From: Arthrobacter sp. zg-Y1171
GTDB taxonomy: Bacteria > Actinomycetota > Actinomycetes > Actinomycetales > Micrococcaceae
NCBI RefSeq assembly: GCF_025244845.1
Contig: NZ_CP104264.1
Location: forward strand, 1,116,001-1,180,000
Direction: 5' to 3'
Length of the DNA stretch: 64,000 nt
Shown piece by piece: positions 33,586-42,397 of this stretch. The translations under genes were made by a program, and so were the position numbers. Below the pieces are notes generated by a model. It saw nothing but the letters and a program-made list of their open reading frames with translations. It ran no database searches and had not been told where the DNA came from. Position 1 is the first letter of the stretch, and the number at the start of each line of letters is the position of its first letter.

Positions 33586-34293
33586 GTGAAGAAAACCATT
33601 AAGGCCGGCGCCTTGCTCTTAGCCGGCGTCTTTGTACTTTCGGGCTGCGGCAGCTCCGACGGCGATTCGGGATCCGCGGAGGCAGAGTCCTCACCCGCGC
33701 CCACGCTGGCAGTCGGCCAGGACCAGTATTCCGCAGATGAGCTGGAAGACGCGTTGGTGGCCGTCACGGAGGACGGGATCCTGACAGGCGACGTTGAAAA
33801 CGATGCGATGCTGCGGCCCCAGTTCGAGGACGCGTCCTACACGGATATTTCAATTGAGCCGGAAAAATGCGCTGCCCTGCTTTCGTCCACCTTCGACAGG
33901 AAAATCCAGGAAGGCAACCTTGCCTTCGGCGGTGTCAACGACTCGGATGTGCTGACACTGGTCAGCTACGACGACGCATCGGTCCTTGAAGAGCAGGTTG
34001 AAGGCAGCGAAACGGCAGTCGCCGACTGTGCGCAAATCCAGATGGCCAACGGGGAAGCGGAGCTCGCCGCATCTTTGGAGAAGATTGAGGCCTCAACGGA
34101 GGCGCCCACCACCCAGGCATACCGGACGACGATTGACCGAATCGGTTCCGAGGGAACGGCCATCCACGTCATAGGGATCTCGGGCACCGTCCAAGTCAGC
34201 GTTTCCCTGTTCGATCCGGCCGACGAGGACGCAGCCATCGCCGACGCGGAGGAAGCCATCGACGCGGTGTACGCCGAGCTCGAATCGAAGTAG
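33586..34293 (+). CDS. Lipoprotein of the tandem three-gene family, second copy
   Basis: A 235-residue lipoprotein: [21 protein letters not shown] with lipidated Cys21, then [16 protein letters not shown] linker. The mature part has [48 protein letters not shown] and VADCAQIQMANGEAE, ending in AIADAEEAIDAVYAELESK. GTG 33586 is preceded by a G-rich site. The first 93 coding bases are almost identical to those of the next gene, while the rest is only moderately similar. Function unknown; surface or binding roles are possible. Confidence 0.78.
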   Translation: MKKTIKAGALLLAGVFVLSGCGSSDGDSGSAEAESSPAPTLAVGQDQYSADELEDALVAVTEDGILTGDVENDAMLRPQFEDASYTDISIEPEKCAALLSSTFDRKIQEGNLAFGGVNDSDVLTLVSYDDASVLEEQVEGSETAVADCAQIQMANGEAELAASLEKIEASTEAPTTQAYRTTIDRIGSEGTAIHVIGISGTVQVSVSLFDPADEDAAIADAEEAIDAVYAELESK

Positions 34294-34363
34294 CGGCGTG
34301 AACGCACACACAACATCAACCGCGGCCGGATCGGCCCGCGGAGCATTTCAAACTGGGGGAAAA

Positions 34364-35080
34364 GTGAAGAAAACCATTAAGGCCGGCGCCCTGCTCGTAG
34401 CCGGCGTCTTTGTACTTTCGGGCTGCGGCAGCTCCGACGGCGATTCGGGATCCGCGTCGGCAGAGTCTTCGCCCACGCCCGCCACGCAGGCGGTCGGGGA
34501 GAAGCAGTACACGGCGGATGAGCTGGAAGACGCACTCGCTGCGGTCATGAAGGACAAGAATCTGGACGGCCCGCTCGGCAACGATGAGACGGTGCGCCCG
34601 GACATGATGAACGCCGTCGATCCCCTGGAAAACATCACCATAGCGCCGGCGGCCTGCGACGTGCTGGCCTCGACGAACGTCAACAAGGTGCTGGACAACG
34701 CCTATATTGCAGTCCTGCTGCTCAATGAGACCGATTCACTGACAGTCGTCAGCCACTCAGACCCGGCTGTCCTGGAAAAGCAGGTCGAGGACAACGACAC
34801 GCTGTTGGACGAATGCGCCCAATACACCATGGAAGGTCCGGGAGGGCAGGCGACGGTGGTCAATGAAGGCATTGACGCGTCGACAGACGCGGATACCACC
34901 CAGGCCTTCCACTCGATCACGTCCAACGGAACCATCGAGGAAGGCATCACCCAGGTTGCAGCCGCCAGCGGCACCACGAACATCGCAGCCCGGTTCGTGA
35001 ACGCTTCCGATCCCGAGGCTTCCGTAGCCGAGGCCGAGGAACTCATCAACGCGGTGTACGCCGAGCTGGAAAAGAAGTAA
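34364..35080 (+). CDS. Lipoprotein of the tandem three-gene family, third copy
   Basis: A 238-residue lipoprotein with the same signal peptide as the previous gene (Cys21 in [11 protein letters not shown]), the same [14 protein letters not shown] opening, a Cys in [29 protein letters not shown], a second Cys in [10 protein letters not shown], and the same [15 protein letters not shown] end. GTG 34364 has GGGGGA upstream. The similar ends and divergent middle suggest duplication followed by change of the exposed surface. A strong hairpin terminator closes the three-gene group at 35110. Confidence 0.78.
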   Translation: MKKTIKAGALLVAGVFVLSGCGSSDGDSGSASAESSPTPATQAVGEKQYTADELEDALAAVMKDKNLDGPLGNDETVRPDMMNAVDPLENITIAPAACDVLASTNVNKVLDNAYIAVLLLNETDSLTVVSHSDPAVLEKQVEDNDTLLDECAQYTMEGPGGQATVVNEGIDASTDADTTQAFHSITSNGTIEEGITQVAAASGTTNIAARFVNASDPEASVAEAEELINAVYAELEKK

Positions 35081-35109
35081 CCGGCACCTCACCCGGCGTT
35101 ACCCGATTC

Positions 35110-35148
35110 CGGCGGGGCCGGACCTGCGCTGCAGGTCCGGCCCCGCCG
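35110..35148 (+). terminator. Hairpin terminator after the lipoprotein genes
   Basis: An 18-bp perfect GC-rich stem (35110-35127 with 35131-35148) and a 3-base loop GCT. No T-run, but it is placed 30 bases after the last lipoprotein stop and before proS. Confidence 0.75.
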
Positions 35149-35216
35149 TCGTCGTACGCCTGTCCGGCATCGACAGCCGGGCGCGTTAGATTAGTAGGGC
35201 ATACATTCTTGAGAGA

Positions 35217-35234
35217 TGCAGCCGACTGGCTGCA
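35217..35234 (+). other. Short hairpin in the proS leader
   Basis: TGCAGCC (35217-35223), loop GACT, GGCTGCA (35228-35234), 16 bases before the proS GTG. A possible -10 element TAGATT lies at 35187-35192, so the hairpin would be in the 5' leader. A translation control role is only a suggestion. Confidence 0.35.
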
Positions 35235-35250
35235 GAAACGGATTCCCAGC

Positions 35251-37050
35251 GTGGTCCTTCGACTTTCCACCCTTTTCCTGCGCACCCTGCGCGAAGACCC
35301 GGCCGACGCCGACGTCGCCAGCCACCGGCTCCTTGTCCGTGCCGGCTACATCCGCCGGGCGGCGCCGGGCATCTACTCCTGGCTGCCGCTGGGCCTGCGG
35401 GTGCTGGGCAAGGTGGAGAACATCATCCGTGAGGAAATGGCCGCCATCGGCGCCCAGGAAGTGCACTTCCCGGCGCTGCTGCCGCGTGAGCCGTACGAAA
35501 CCTCCAACCGCTGGACCGAGTACGGCGAGAACCTGTTCCGCCTGCAGGACCGCAAGGGTGCGGACTACCTGCTGGCACCGACCCACGAGGAAATGTTCAC
35601 CCTCCTGGTCAAGGACCTCTACAACTCCTACAAGGACCTCCCGGTGTCCCTGTTCCAGATCCAGACCAAGTACCGCGACGAGGCACGGCCGCGCGCCGGC
35701 CTGCTGCGCGGCCGCGAGTTCATCATGAAGGACTCCTACTCCTTCGATATGGATGACGAAGGCCTGGACGCCAGCTACCAGGCGCACCGCGGGGCCTACC
35801 TGCGGATCTTCGAGCGCCTGGGCCTGGAAATCGTCGTCGTCTCGGCTGTCTCCGGCGCCATGGGCGGGTCCAAGAGCGAGGAGTTCCTGCACCCGATGGC
35901 CGTGGGTGAAGACACGTACGTGCGCTCGGCCGGCGGCTACGCTGCCAACGTCGAAGCCGTCACCACCGTGGTGCCCGCGGACATCGATTACACCGGCGCG
36001 CCGGCAGCCCGTGTGGTGGACACTCCCGACACCCCCACCATCGAATCCCTCGTAAACGACGTCAACGCCCGCTTCCCGCGCGAAGCAGGCGAATGGTCTG
36101 CCGCAGACACCCTGAAGAACGTGGTCCTGGCCGTCACCCTGCCCACCGGGGAACGCCGCATTGTGGTTGTGGGCGTGCCCGGCGACCGCGCCGTCGACCT
36201 CAAGCGCATTGAAGCCAACATCAGCTCCCACGTAGGAATGGGCGGCGAGCTGGCCGTCGACGCCGCCACGGACGAAGACCTCAAGAAGCACCCCGGTCTG
36301 GTCAAGGGGTACATCGGCCCGGGCCTGAGCACCGACGAGCCCGTGCTGGGCACCGAATCCGCCACCGGCCTGCTGTACCTCGTGGATCCCCGCGTGGTCA
36401 CCGGCACCAGCTGGATCACCGGCGCCAACGAGTCCGGCAAGCACGTCATCGGCCTGGTCGCAGGGCGCGATTTCACCTGGGACGGCACCATCGAGGCCGT
36501 TGAGGTCCGCGAAGGCGACGAGGCCCCGGACGGCTCCGGACCGCTCGAAGCAGCCCGCGGCATCGAAATGGGCCACATCTTCCAGCTCGGCCGCAAGTAC
36601 GCCGATGCCCTGGGCCTGAAGGTCCTGGACCGCAACGGCAAGCTGGCCACGGTCACCATGGGTTCCTACGGCGTCGGCGTGACCCGCGCGGTCGCTGCCC
36701 TTGCCGAATCCCACCATGACGACAAGGGGATCATCTGGCCCCGCGCGGTGGCACCGGCCGATGTGCACGTGGTGGCCACGGGCCGCGGCTCCGAGATTTT
36801 CGACGCCGCCGCCCAGCTGTCCGAAGAGCTCGAGGCTGCGGGACTGGAAGTCATCTACGACGACCGTCCCAAGGTATCCCCGGGCGTGAAGTTCGGCGAC
36901 GCGGAACTGATCGGCGTCCCGACCATCCTGGTGGTCGGCCGCGGGCTGGCGGACGGCGTCGTGGAAATCAAGGACCGTGCCACCGGGAACGCCGAGAACG
37001 TTCCTGTTGCCGAAGCGGTGGAGTACGTGCGCCGCGCCGCAGCGCAGTAG
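35251..37050 (+). CDS. proS: Prolyl-tRNA synthetase (bacterial type with editing domain)
   Basis: Charges tRNA-Pro. The 599-residue length is that of bacterial-type ProRS with an inserted YbaK-like editing domain (about 230-385, region [20 protein letters not shown] to [16 protein letters not shown]). Class II motifs: motif 1 [15 protein letters not shown] (about 38-52), motif 2 [31 protein letters not shown] (about 132-162), motif 3 [13 protein letters not shown] (about 471-483), then the anticodon-binding domain. GTG 35251 starts [15 protein letters not shown] as in relatives. A TSUP permease gene follows 6 bases later. Neighbourhood with rimP/nusA/infB fits actinobacteria. Confidence 0.95.
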   Translation: MVLRLSTLFLRTLREDPADADVASHRLLVRAGYIRRAAPGIYSWLPLGLRVLGKVENIIREEMAAIGAQEVHFPALLPREPYETSNRWTEYGENLFRLQDRKGADYLLAPTHEEMFTLLVKDLYNSYKDLPVSLFQIQTKYRDEARPRAGLLRGREFIMKDSYSFDMDDEGLDASYQAHRGAYLRIFERLGLEIVVVSAVSGAMGGSKSEEFLHPMAVGEDTYVRSAGGYAANVEAVTTVVPADIDYTGAPAARVVDTPDTPTIESLVNDVNARFPREAGEWSAADTLKNVVLAVTLPTGERRIVVVGVPGDRAVDLKRIEANISSHVGMGGELAVDAATDEDLKKHPGLVKGYIGPGLSTDEPVLGTESATGLLYLVDPRVVTGTSWITGANESGKHVIGLVAGRDFTWDGTIEAVEVREGDEAPDGSGPLEAARGIEMGHIFQLGRKYADALGLKVLDRNGKLATVTMGSYGVGVTRAVAALAESHHDDKGIIWPRAVAPADVHVVATGRGSEIFDAAAQLSEELEAAGLEVIYDDRPKVSPGVKFGDAELIGVPTILVVGRGLADGVVEIKDRATGNAENVPVAEAVEYVRRAAAQ

Positions 37051-37056
37051 CCCTTC

Positions 37057-37854
37057 GTGGTCTCCGGTCTCGAGGAGGTCACGCTTGCCACCATCGCGCT
37101 TGTGGTGGTGGCAGGCCTGGCTGCCGGCTGGGTGGATGCAGTGGTGGGCGGCGGCGGGCTGATCCAGCTTCCCGCGCTCCTCCTCGTACCGGGGATCAGC
37201 CCGGTCCAGGCCCTGGCGACCAACAAGATGGGCTCCATTTTCGGCACTACCACCAGTGCCGTGACCTATTACCGGCGGGCCCATCCGGACCTCCGGACGG
37301 CGCTGCCGATGGCGGGCATTGCCTTGGCCGGGAGCTTCGGCGGAGCCATCCTGGCCGCCTCGCTCCCGTCGTCGGTCTTCAAACCCATCATCGTGGTGGC
37401 GCTAGTGGCGGTGGCGGTGTTCACTGCAACCAAGCCCACCGTCGGCGAGTTGACGAAACTGCGCCACACCGGGCGCCGGCACTACGGCACCGCAGCCGGT
37501 ATCGGCCTGGTGATCGGCTTCTATGACGGACTGATCGGCCCGGGGACCGGTTCCTTCCTGATCATCGCCATGGTGACCCTGCTCGGGTACAACTTCCTCG
37601 CAGCCAGCGCCAAGGCCAAGATCGTGAACATGGCGACCAACCTCGGGGCCCTGGCGTTTTTCCTTCCGAACGGATCGCTGCTCTGGGGACTGGGACTCGT
37701 GCTCGGCTTCGCGAATATGATCGGCGGCTATCTCGGTGCCCGGATGGCGGTCAAGCAGGGCAGCAAGTTCATCCGGATAGTTTTCCTGGTGGTCGTTGCC
37801 GCCCTGATCGTCAAGCTTGGCCACGACGTCTGGGTGGAGAACATCCGCGCCTAG
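37057..37854 (+). CDS. TSUP family permease (TauE/SafE-like)
   Basis: A 265-residue membrane protein with about eight segments and the TSUP hallmarks: AGWVDAVVGGGGLIQLPALLL near residues 22-42 and, in the second half, GFYDGLIGPGTGSFLII (about 155-171), the inverted-repeat counterpart. Members export sulfite, sulfoacetate or other sulfur/organic anions; the substrate here is unknown. GTG 37057, 6 bases after proS, suggests cotranscription. The stop overlaps that of the convergent kinase gene. Confidence 0.87.
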   Translation: MVSGLEEVTLATIALVVVAGLAAGWVDAVVGGGGLIQLPALLLVPGISPVQALATNKMGSIFGTTTSAVTYYRRAHPDLRTALPMAGIALAGSFGGAILAASLPSSVFKPIIVVALVAVAVFTATKPTVGELTKLRHTGRRHYGTAAGIGLVIGFYDGLIGPGTGSFLIIAMVTLLGYNFLAASAKAKIVNMATNLGALAFFLPNGSLLWGLGLVLGFANMIGGYLGARMAVKQGSKFIRIVFLVVVAALIVKLGHDVWVENIRA

Positions 37855-38837
37855 GCGGCCGGCAGCTCCTGCACCGGCGGAATGCCCGGATGCCGCCGGC
37901 CGGTCAGTGCCGATGCCACCCAGACGGACCGCTGCGCGTCGCCGTGCTGCCCTTCGCGCACGTAATCCAGCGCGTTGGTGACCTCACGCAGGACGCTCCA
38001 GTCCAGCGCCGCGTTCCGGTCCAGGCCCGCGGCGGCGCACAGGCCGTCCAGCCGTGCCAGCAGAGCCTCCTCCGGCGCCGAGGCATCCAGATCATGCAGA
38101 CGGTTCCACAGCATCGGAGCCACGGCGTACTCGGCCTCGCCGAAGACCGCCTGCGGGTCGATGGCGGCGTAGTCGCCGGGGTGTCCGGGACGGGCCAGGA
38201 CATTGGCATAATGCAGGTCCGCGTGGACCAGGACGTCCCGGCCGGACCGCCGTCCCACCGCGCCGCGGGTCTGGCAGACCTCCAGCGCGGCCTCCAGCAG
38301 CCAGCGTTCAAACGGACGCCCCAGGGCGTCCCACTCCGCGGGCAGCTCGTCCGAGAGCTGTTCGGCATGCTGGGCCAGGGAGGGGACGGCGGCCCAGTGG
38401 GGCGAATCGGATTCCGGCAGGCTCAGCCGGCGTACGAGCGAACCCCAGATCCGCACGGCAGCGTCCATGTCCACGGACAACAGCGTGCGGTCGGGGTCGA
38501 GGCGTTCCAGGACAAGGCAGGTTCCGGCCGCGTCCCTGTCCAGCAGCCGTACGGCCCCTCTGCCGTCCCAGAGGGCCAGGGCAGCCGTCTCGGTGGCTGC
38601 TTCCGGATGCGGAAACGGGAACTTCAACACTGCGGGGTTCCCGTCGGCGGAACGCACGGGCAGCACCAGTGCTCCATGCCCGTGCCAGGGCGCGGCCCCG
38701 GGCGGATCCGGAACGAGCCGGAAAGCGGCCAGGCTGGTCTCCACCAGTCCCGGCAGGCCAGCCAGCCAGGTACGGCCGTCCCGGGTGCCAAGGTAGCGTC
38801 GGCGCAGGGCCTCAGGTACGACGACGGCGGGTGCCAT
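37851..38837 (-). CDS. Aminoglycoside phosphotransferase family protein (APH(6)-like)
   Basis: A 328-residue kinase-fold protein like streptomycin 6-kinase and hydroxyurea phosphotransferase. Visible: AVLKFPFPHPEAATETAAL (ATP-site lysine near 71 and a following Glu), the catalytic loop VHADLHYANVLA near 205, and the metal-binding AIDPQAVFGEAEYAVAPMLWNRL (about 224-246), all typical of the APH(6) family. Whether it phosphorylates an antibiotic or a metabolite cannot be told. It is chromosomal among core genes with normal composition, so an ancestral gene rather than recent acquired resistance is likely. GGAG lies 8 bases upstream of ATG 38837. Confidence 0.85.
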   Translation of the reverse strand: MAPAVVVPEALRRRYLGTRDGRTWLAGLPGLVETSLAAFRLVPDPPGAAPWHGHGALVLPVRSADGNPAVLKFPFPHPEAATETAALALWDGRGAVRLLDRDAAGTCLVLERLDPDRTLLSVDMDAAVRIWGSLVRRLSLPESDSPHWAAVPSLAQHAEQLSDELPAEWDALGRPFERWLLEAALEVCQTRGAVGRRSGRDVLVHADLHYANVLARPGHPGDYAAIDPQAVFGEAEYAVAPMLWNRLHDLDASAPEEALLARLDGLCAAAGLDRNAALDWSVLREVTNALDYVREGQHGDAQRSVWVASALTGRRHPGIPPVQELPAA

Positions 38838-38915
38838 GCAGTTCTCCTCGGAGGTGGCGGCTACGGCTGCGGCGGGGATGGCGGCCGCCGGAACGGGGGA
38901 GCGGGCGGCGAAGGA

Positions 38916-40136
38916 TCAGTTCCACGGCAGATCCTCCGGGACGGCGTCGAGGCCGGGAGATGCGGGGACGATTTCGGCCTGCAGATACAGTTCCGCTGAG
39001 ACAGCGGCGAGCCGGTCGATCGCCCAGCCGCGGAGTTCTCCTTCGCTCAACGCCACCAGGTCAGCGTAGACCGCCGGGAACTGCTGTTCCAGTGCGGGCA
39101 GGGCGTCGGCAGGATTGCGCAGGAAACCTGCATCCAGGCGGTAGGCGGCCACCGGAGGCACCGCCGGCAGGCACAGGCCGGGCAGGTAGGCCACCGCGTC
39201 CGTGCCACGGGATTGATGCGCGGCCATGCGCGTCTGCCACTGCCCACCGCGGGTTGCGGCGGAAGGATCCTGCGCGAGGGCGACCTCATAGGCATAGGCG
39301 GCGCCGAATTCCGCGTCAATGGCGGCCTTCAGGGCAGCGGCTGCATCGGGGGCCGCGGAACCGGCTGCCGCGCTGCCGGAGGGAGTTCCCGCTGCCGTGT
39401 CGGCGGTCTTTTCTCCGGTGCCGGCATCCGGGCAGTTGGACAACTTCTTCTCCGCTGCCGGCGCCTCGGTGGCTTCGCCTGCGGCAGCCGGATTTCCGGT
39501 GTGCGGGCCGTTGGTCTCCGGCAAGGCCAGGCCGTATAGGCCCGCGGTACGAGTGGCCCAGACCTGCTGGGCGGCCCCGGTCGCGGCGAGCAGGCGCGCC
39601 GTGCCGGCGTCCGCCCGCCACGCAGCCTGCAGGTTGGCCTTTGCAGACGCCGCCAGTGCCCGCACATAGGGCTCGAGGTCCTTGGCATCCGGTGCCTCGG
39701 GAACTGCGGGCGAGCCCGCCCGGTCCTTTCCCGCCGAGCCGGAAACAACGAGCGGTTCCTCGAAGGTGTTCCGGGCAGCGGCCGGTTCCCGGCCGGTGCT
39801 GGTCAGAAGGGCAGCCTGAGTGCGCAGCCCCTCGGCCTGGGCCAGGAGTTCGACTGCTTCGGGGTTTTTCCCTGCAGCGGCCAGTGCCCCCGCCTCGGCG
39901 GAAAGGGCCTGGGCGCTGGTTCGCGCCTCGGCCAGGGCAATTTCCGAGAAGGAACGGGTGCGCTCCCGGCCGTCCCCGGTACCGGCCACCAGGCCGAAGC
40001 TGAGGATCACCGCCCCGAGTGCGAGGAACAACACAAGACGCAGCGTCCCGGCACCCAAACGGCGGAACCGGCGGGCAGGCGCGGGCTCGGGTCCGGGGTT
40101 TTCCAGGGGCTCATCCACAACAGTCGATGATGTCAC
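38916..40136 (-). CDS. DUF4439 domain protein with ferritin-like C-terminal domain
   Basis: A 406-residue protein: polar N-terminus, one membrane segment (about residues 32-50), an Ala-rich helical extracytoplasmic region, a low-complexity Gly/Ala/Ser linker around 235-262, and a C-terminal helical domain (about 265-400) with AIDAEFGAAYAYEVALAQ, the DUF4439 hallmark of a ferritin-like fold. Function unknown. It is divergent from rimP, as its homologues are in other actinobacteria (for instance next to mycobacterial rimP/proS). GTG start at 40136. Confidence 0.78.
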   Translation of the reverse strand: MTSSTVVDEPLENPGPEPAPARRFRRLGAGTLRLVLFLALGAVILSFGLVAGTGDGRERTRSFSEIALAEARTSAQALSAEAGALAAAGKNPEAVELLAQAEGLRTQAALLTSTGREPAAARNTFEEPLVVSGSAGKDRAGSPAVPEAPDAKDLEPYVRALAASAKANLQAAWRADAGTARLLAATGAAQQVWATRTAGLYGLALPETNGPHTGNPAAAGEATEAPAAEKKLSNCPDAGTGEKTADTAAGTPSGSAAAGSAAPDAAAALKAAIDAEFGAAYAYEVALAQDPSAATRGGQWQTRMAAHQSRGTDAVAYLPGLCLPAVPPVAAYRLDAGFLRNPADALPALEQQFPAVYADLVALSEGELRGWAIDRLAAVSAELYLQAEIVPASPGLDAVPEDLPWN

Positions 40137-40183
40137 GAACGCGCTCTCATCTGCATCGATGCCTCAAGGACACAGGAATGTCG

Positions 40184-40198
40184 GTAGTCTAGGACTAC
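40184..40198. promoter_or_regulatory. Palindrome in the rimP/DUF4439 divergent promoter
   Basis: GTAGTC (40184-40189), TAG, GACTAC (40193-40198): perfect 6-bp arms around a TAGTCT sequence that could serve as the rimP -10 element. Possible operator, or chance; the divergent region is only 86 bases long. Confidence 0.35.
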
Positions 40199-40222
40199 AA
40201 CAACATCTAGTGGGAGGCAGCT

Positions 40223-40849
40223 ATGGCGGTTCGGCCCAACCCCAAAAAAGACACGTCGTCGGATTACCGCAGGAATGCGATACGTGCAGAAGTAGCCGCG
40301 GAGACGCAGCGGCTCAAGAATTATCTGGCCCCCACGGTAGAGATGCAGGATTTGTTCCTCGAGGACATCGAGATCAAGCTGGCAGGTGCCCACCGCACTG
40401 TCCACGTCATCGTGGACCTTCCCGAGGACCAGCCCGGAGGCGTCAGCCTGGACAGGATTTCGTCCGCAGCCCAAGTGATTTCCGAAGCCATGGACAACGA
40501 TCCGGGCGATGACGGACGTCCCTACAACCTCGAGGTTTCGTCCCCCGGGGTTTCCCGTCCCCTCACCGAGCCGCGCCACTGGCGCCGCAACGCAGGCCGG
40601 ATGGTGTCCGTTTCCGTTGAGCGCGGGGACGACGTGATGGGACGGCTGATCTCCGTCGAAGACGACGGCATTACGTTGATACCGGAACTCCCGGTCAAGA
40701 AAGGGATGAAGGCCAAACAGGGGGACCCGGTCCGCCTGGCATTCGCCGACATCCGCAAGGGGCGCGTTGAAGTCGAATTCGCCCACCTTGAAGACGACCC
40801 GGTAGGCGAGGACGCCCCGGATGATGAAACCACAGCTGAGGAGGCCTAG
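40223..40849 (+). CDS. rimP: Ribosome maturation factor RimP
   Basis: Assists 30S subunit assembly. The 208-residue protein has the two RimP domains: N-terminal alpha/beta (about 20-110) with LFLEDIEIKLAG, VHVIVDLPEDQPGGVSLDRISSAAQVISEAMD and LEVSSPGVSRPL (the SPG(V/I)xRPL signature), then the C-terminal SH3-like domain with ISVEDDGITLIPE. It carries an N-terminal extension of about 15 residues and an acidic C-terminal tail, both common in this group. Strong GGGAGG ribosome site. First gene of the rimP-nusA-ylxR-infB-rbfA operon; the next gene follows without a gap. Confidence 0.95.
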   Translation: MAVRPNPKKDTSSDYRRNAIRAEVAAETQRLKNYLAPTVEMQDLFLEDIEIKLAGAHRTVHVIVDLPEDQPGGVSLDRISSAAQVISEAMDNDPGDDGRPYNLEVSSPGVSRPLTEPRHWRRNAGRMVSVSVERGDDVMGRLISVEDDGITLIPELPVKKGMKAKQGDPVRLAFADIRKGRVEVEFAHLEDDPVGEDAPDDETTAEEA

Positions 40850-41821
40850 ATGGAAATAGATATGAGTGCGCTGAGGCTGCTGGAACGCGAACGGGAGATC
40901 CCCCTGGATCTGCTGGTGCCGACCATTGAGCAGGCTCTGCTGGTTGCCTACCACAAGACCAACGGCGCCCAGGAGCAGGCGCGGGCGGAACTGGACCGGA
41001 AGACCGGTCACGTAACCATCTGGGCTGCTGAGCTCGACGACGACGGATCCACGGTGGGGGAGTTCGACGACACCCCGGCCGGCTTCGGCCGGATCGCCGC
41101 CAGCACGGCCCGGCAGATCATCCTGCAGCGCCTGCGCGATGTCGAGGATGACAACATCCTGGGCGAGTTCAAGGGCCGCGAAGGTGAACTGGTCTCCGGC
41201 CAGATCCAGCAGGGCAACAACCCGCACATGATCCAGGTGAACCTCGGTTCGGTGGAGGCACTGCTGCCCCCGCCCGAGCAGGTTCCGGGGGAGAAGTACC
41301 TCCACGGTTCCCGCCTGCGCGCGTTCGTCGTTGACGTGCGCCGCGGCTTCAAGGGTCCGTCCATCACGCTGTCCCGCTCCCACCCCGGCCTGGTCCGCAA
41401 GCTTTTCGAACTCGAAGTTCCGGAAATTGCCGACGGCAGCGTGGAAATCGTGGCGCTGGCACGCGAAGCAGGACACCGTTCCAAGATTGCCGTCAAGGCC
41501 AACGTCCCCGGCATCAACGCCAAGGGCGCCTGCATCGGCGAGATGGGCTCCCGCGTGCGTGCGGTCATGAACGAACTGCATGACGAGAAGATCGATATTG
41601 TCGACTTCAGCGAGGATCCGGCGACGTTCATCGCCAACTCCCTCTCGCCGTCGCGCGTGAACTCCGTGACCATTACGGACGAGGACCTGAGGTCCGCACG
41701 CGTTGTGGTTCCCGACTACCAGCTCTCCCTGGCGATCGGCAAGGAAGGCCAGAATGCCCGCCTCGCGGCCAAGCTGACCGGCTGGCGGATCGATATCGTT
41801 TCCGACGCGAAGGCCTCCTAG
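40850..41821 (+). CDS. nusA: Transcription termination/antitermination protein NusA
   Basis: RNA polymerase-associated factor that modulates pausing, termination and antitermination. The 323-residue protein has the N-terminal polymerase-binding domain ([20 protein letters not shown], 3-22), an S1 domain (about 105-180, [20 protein letters not shown]), and two KH domains with [18 protein letters not shown] and the C-terminal [21 protein letters not shown]. Length is that of actinobacterial NusA without the acidic repeats of enterobacteria. ATG follows the rimP stop directly, with GAGGAGG inside the end of rimP. Confidence 0.96.
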   Translation: MEIDMSALRLLEREREIPLDLLVPTIEQALLVAYHKTNGAQEQARAELDRKTGHVTIWAAELDDDGSTVGEFDDTPAGFGRIAASTARQIILQRLRDVEDDNILGEFKGREGELVSGQIQQGNNPHMIQVNLGSVEALLPPPEQVPGEKYLHGSRLRAFVVDVRRGFKGPSITLSRSHPGLVRKLFELEVPEIADGSVEIVALAREAGHRSKIAVKANVPGINAKGACIGEMGSRVRAVMNELHDEKIDIVDFSEDPATFIANSLSPSRVNSVTITDEDLRSARVVVPDYQLSLAIGKEGQNARLAAKLTGWRIDIVSDAKAS

Positions 41822-41869
41822 GCTCCGGTGCCGGAAGCGGATGCAGCGCCGGACAAGAAAGGCGCTAGA

Positions 41870-42265
41870 ATGTATAAGGCCGGGTCACCCTCCGCGTCCC
41901 ATTCATCGGCAGCCGCTTCCGGCGCTGCCGCGGGAAATCGGGTATCCAGGCACGTTCCATTGCGAACGTGCATAGGGTGCAGGAAAAAGGATGACCAAGC
42001 TGTTCTGCTGCGGTTGGTCCGTGTCAGCATGGAAGGCGGCAACGCCGTCCGTGTCGACGAGGACCACCGAATGCCTGGAAGGGGTGCCTGGTTGCACCCC
42101 GACACGGCATGCCTGAGATTGGCAGTGAAACGTTCGGGCTTTCCGCGGGCCTTTAGGGGTTCCGTGGAAATATCGGACGTTGAACGTTGGTTCAAGGCCC
42201 TTGAGGACGTTCCGACCGGGAACGGACTCAAAACCGTCCAACCTGAAAGCGGGTCAGAAATCTGA
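41870..42265 (+). CDS. ylxR: YlxR (DUF448) RNA-binding family protein
   Basis: A 131-residue protein. The YlxR domain (about residues 30-105) shows RTCIGCRKKDDQAVLLRLVRV and GRGAWLHPDTACLRLAVKRSGFPRAFR, the usual cysteine and GRGAY/W-H elements. YlxR proteins are small nucleic-acid-binding factors; one was reported to modulate RNase P in Bacillus. The order nusA-ylxR-infB is conserved in many bacteria. ATG 41870 has AAGAAAGG upstream; GTG 41828 is an alternative adding 14 residues. Confidence 0.9.
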   Translation: MYKAGSPSASHSSAAASGAAAGNRVSRHVPLRTCIGCRKKDDQAVLLRLVRVSMEGGNAVRVDEDHRMPGRGAWLHPDTACLRLAVKRSGFPRAFRGSVEISDVERWFKALEDVPTGNGLKTVQPESGSEI

Positions 42266-42397
42266 TGGAAACCCGATGAGTACCCAGCGATGAGTACTTT
42301 GTTGTGCTCTGCGATGGGCCCCGCTGCAACTGCAGTGGAAGCCCACAGTAAATAGACGGTTCGTACCTGGCTCGGTGCGGACCGAGACAGGAGAAAT

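Noticed and set aside
42275..42297. GATGAGTAC direct repeat upstream of infB
   Set aside because: Two 9-bp copies 14 bp apart; no known motif and could be chance.
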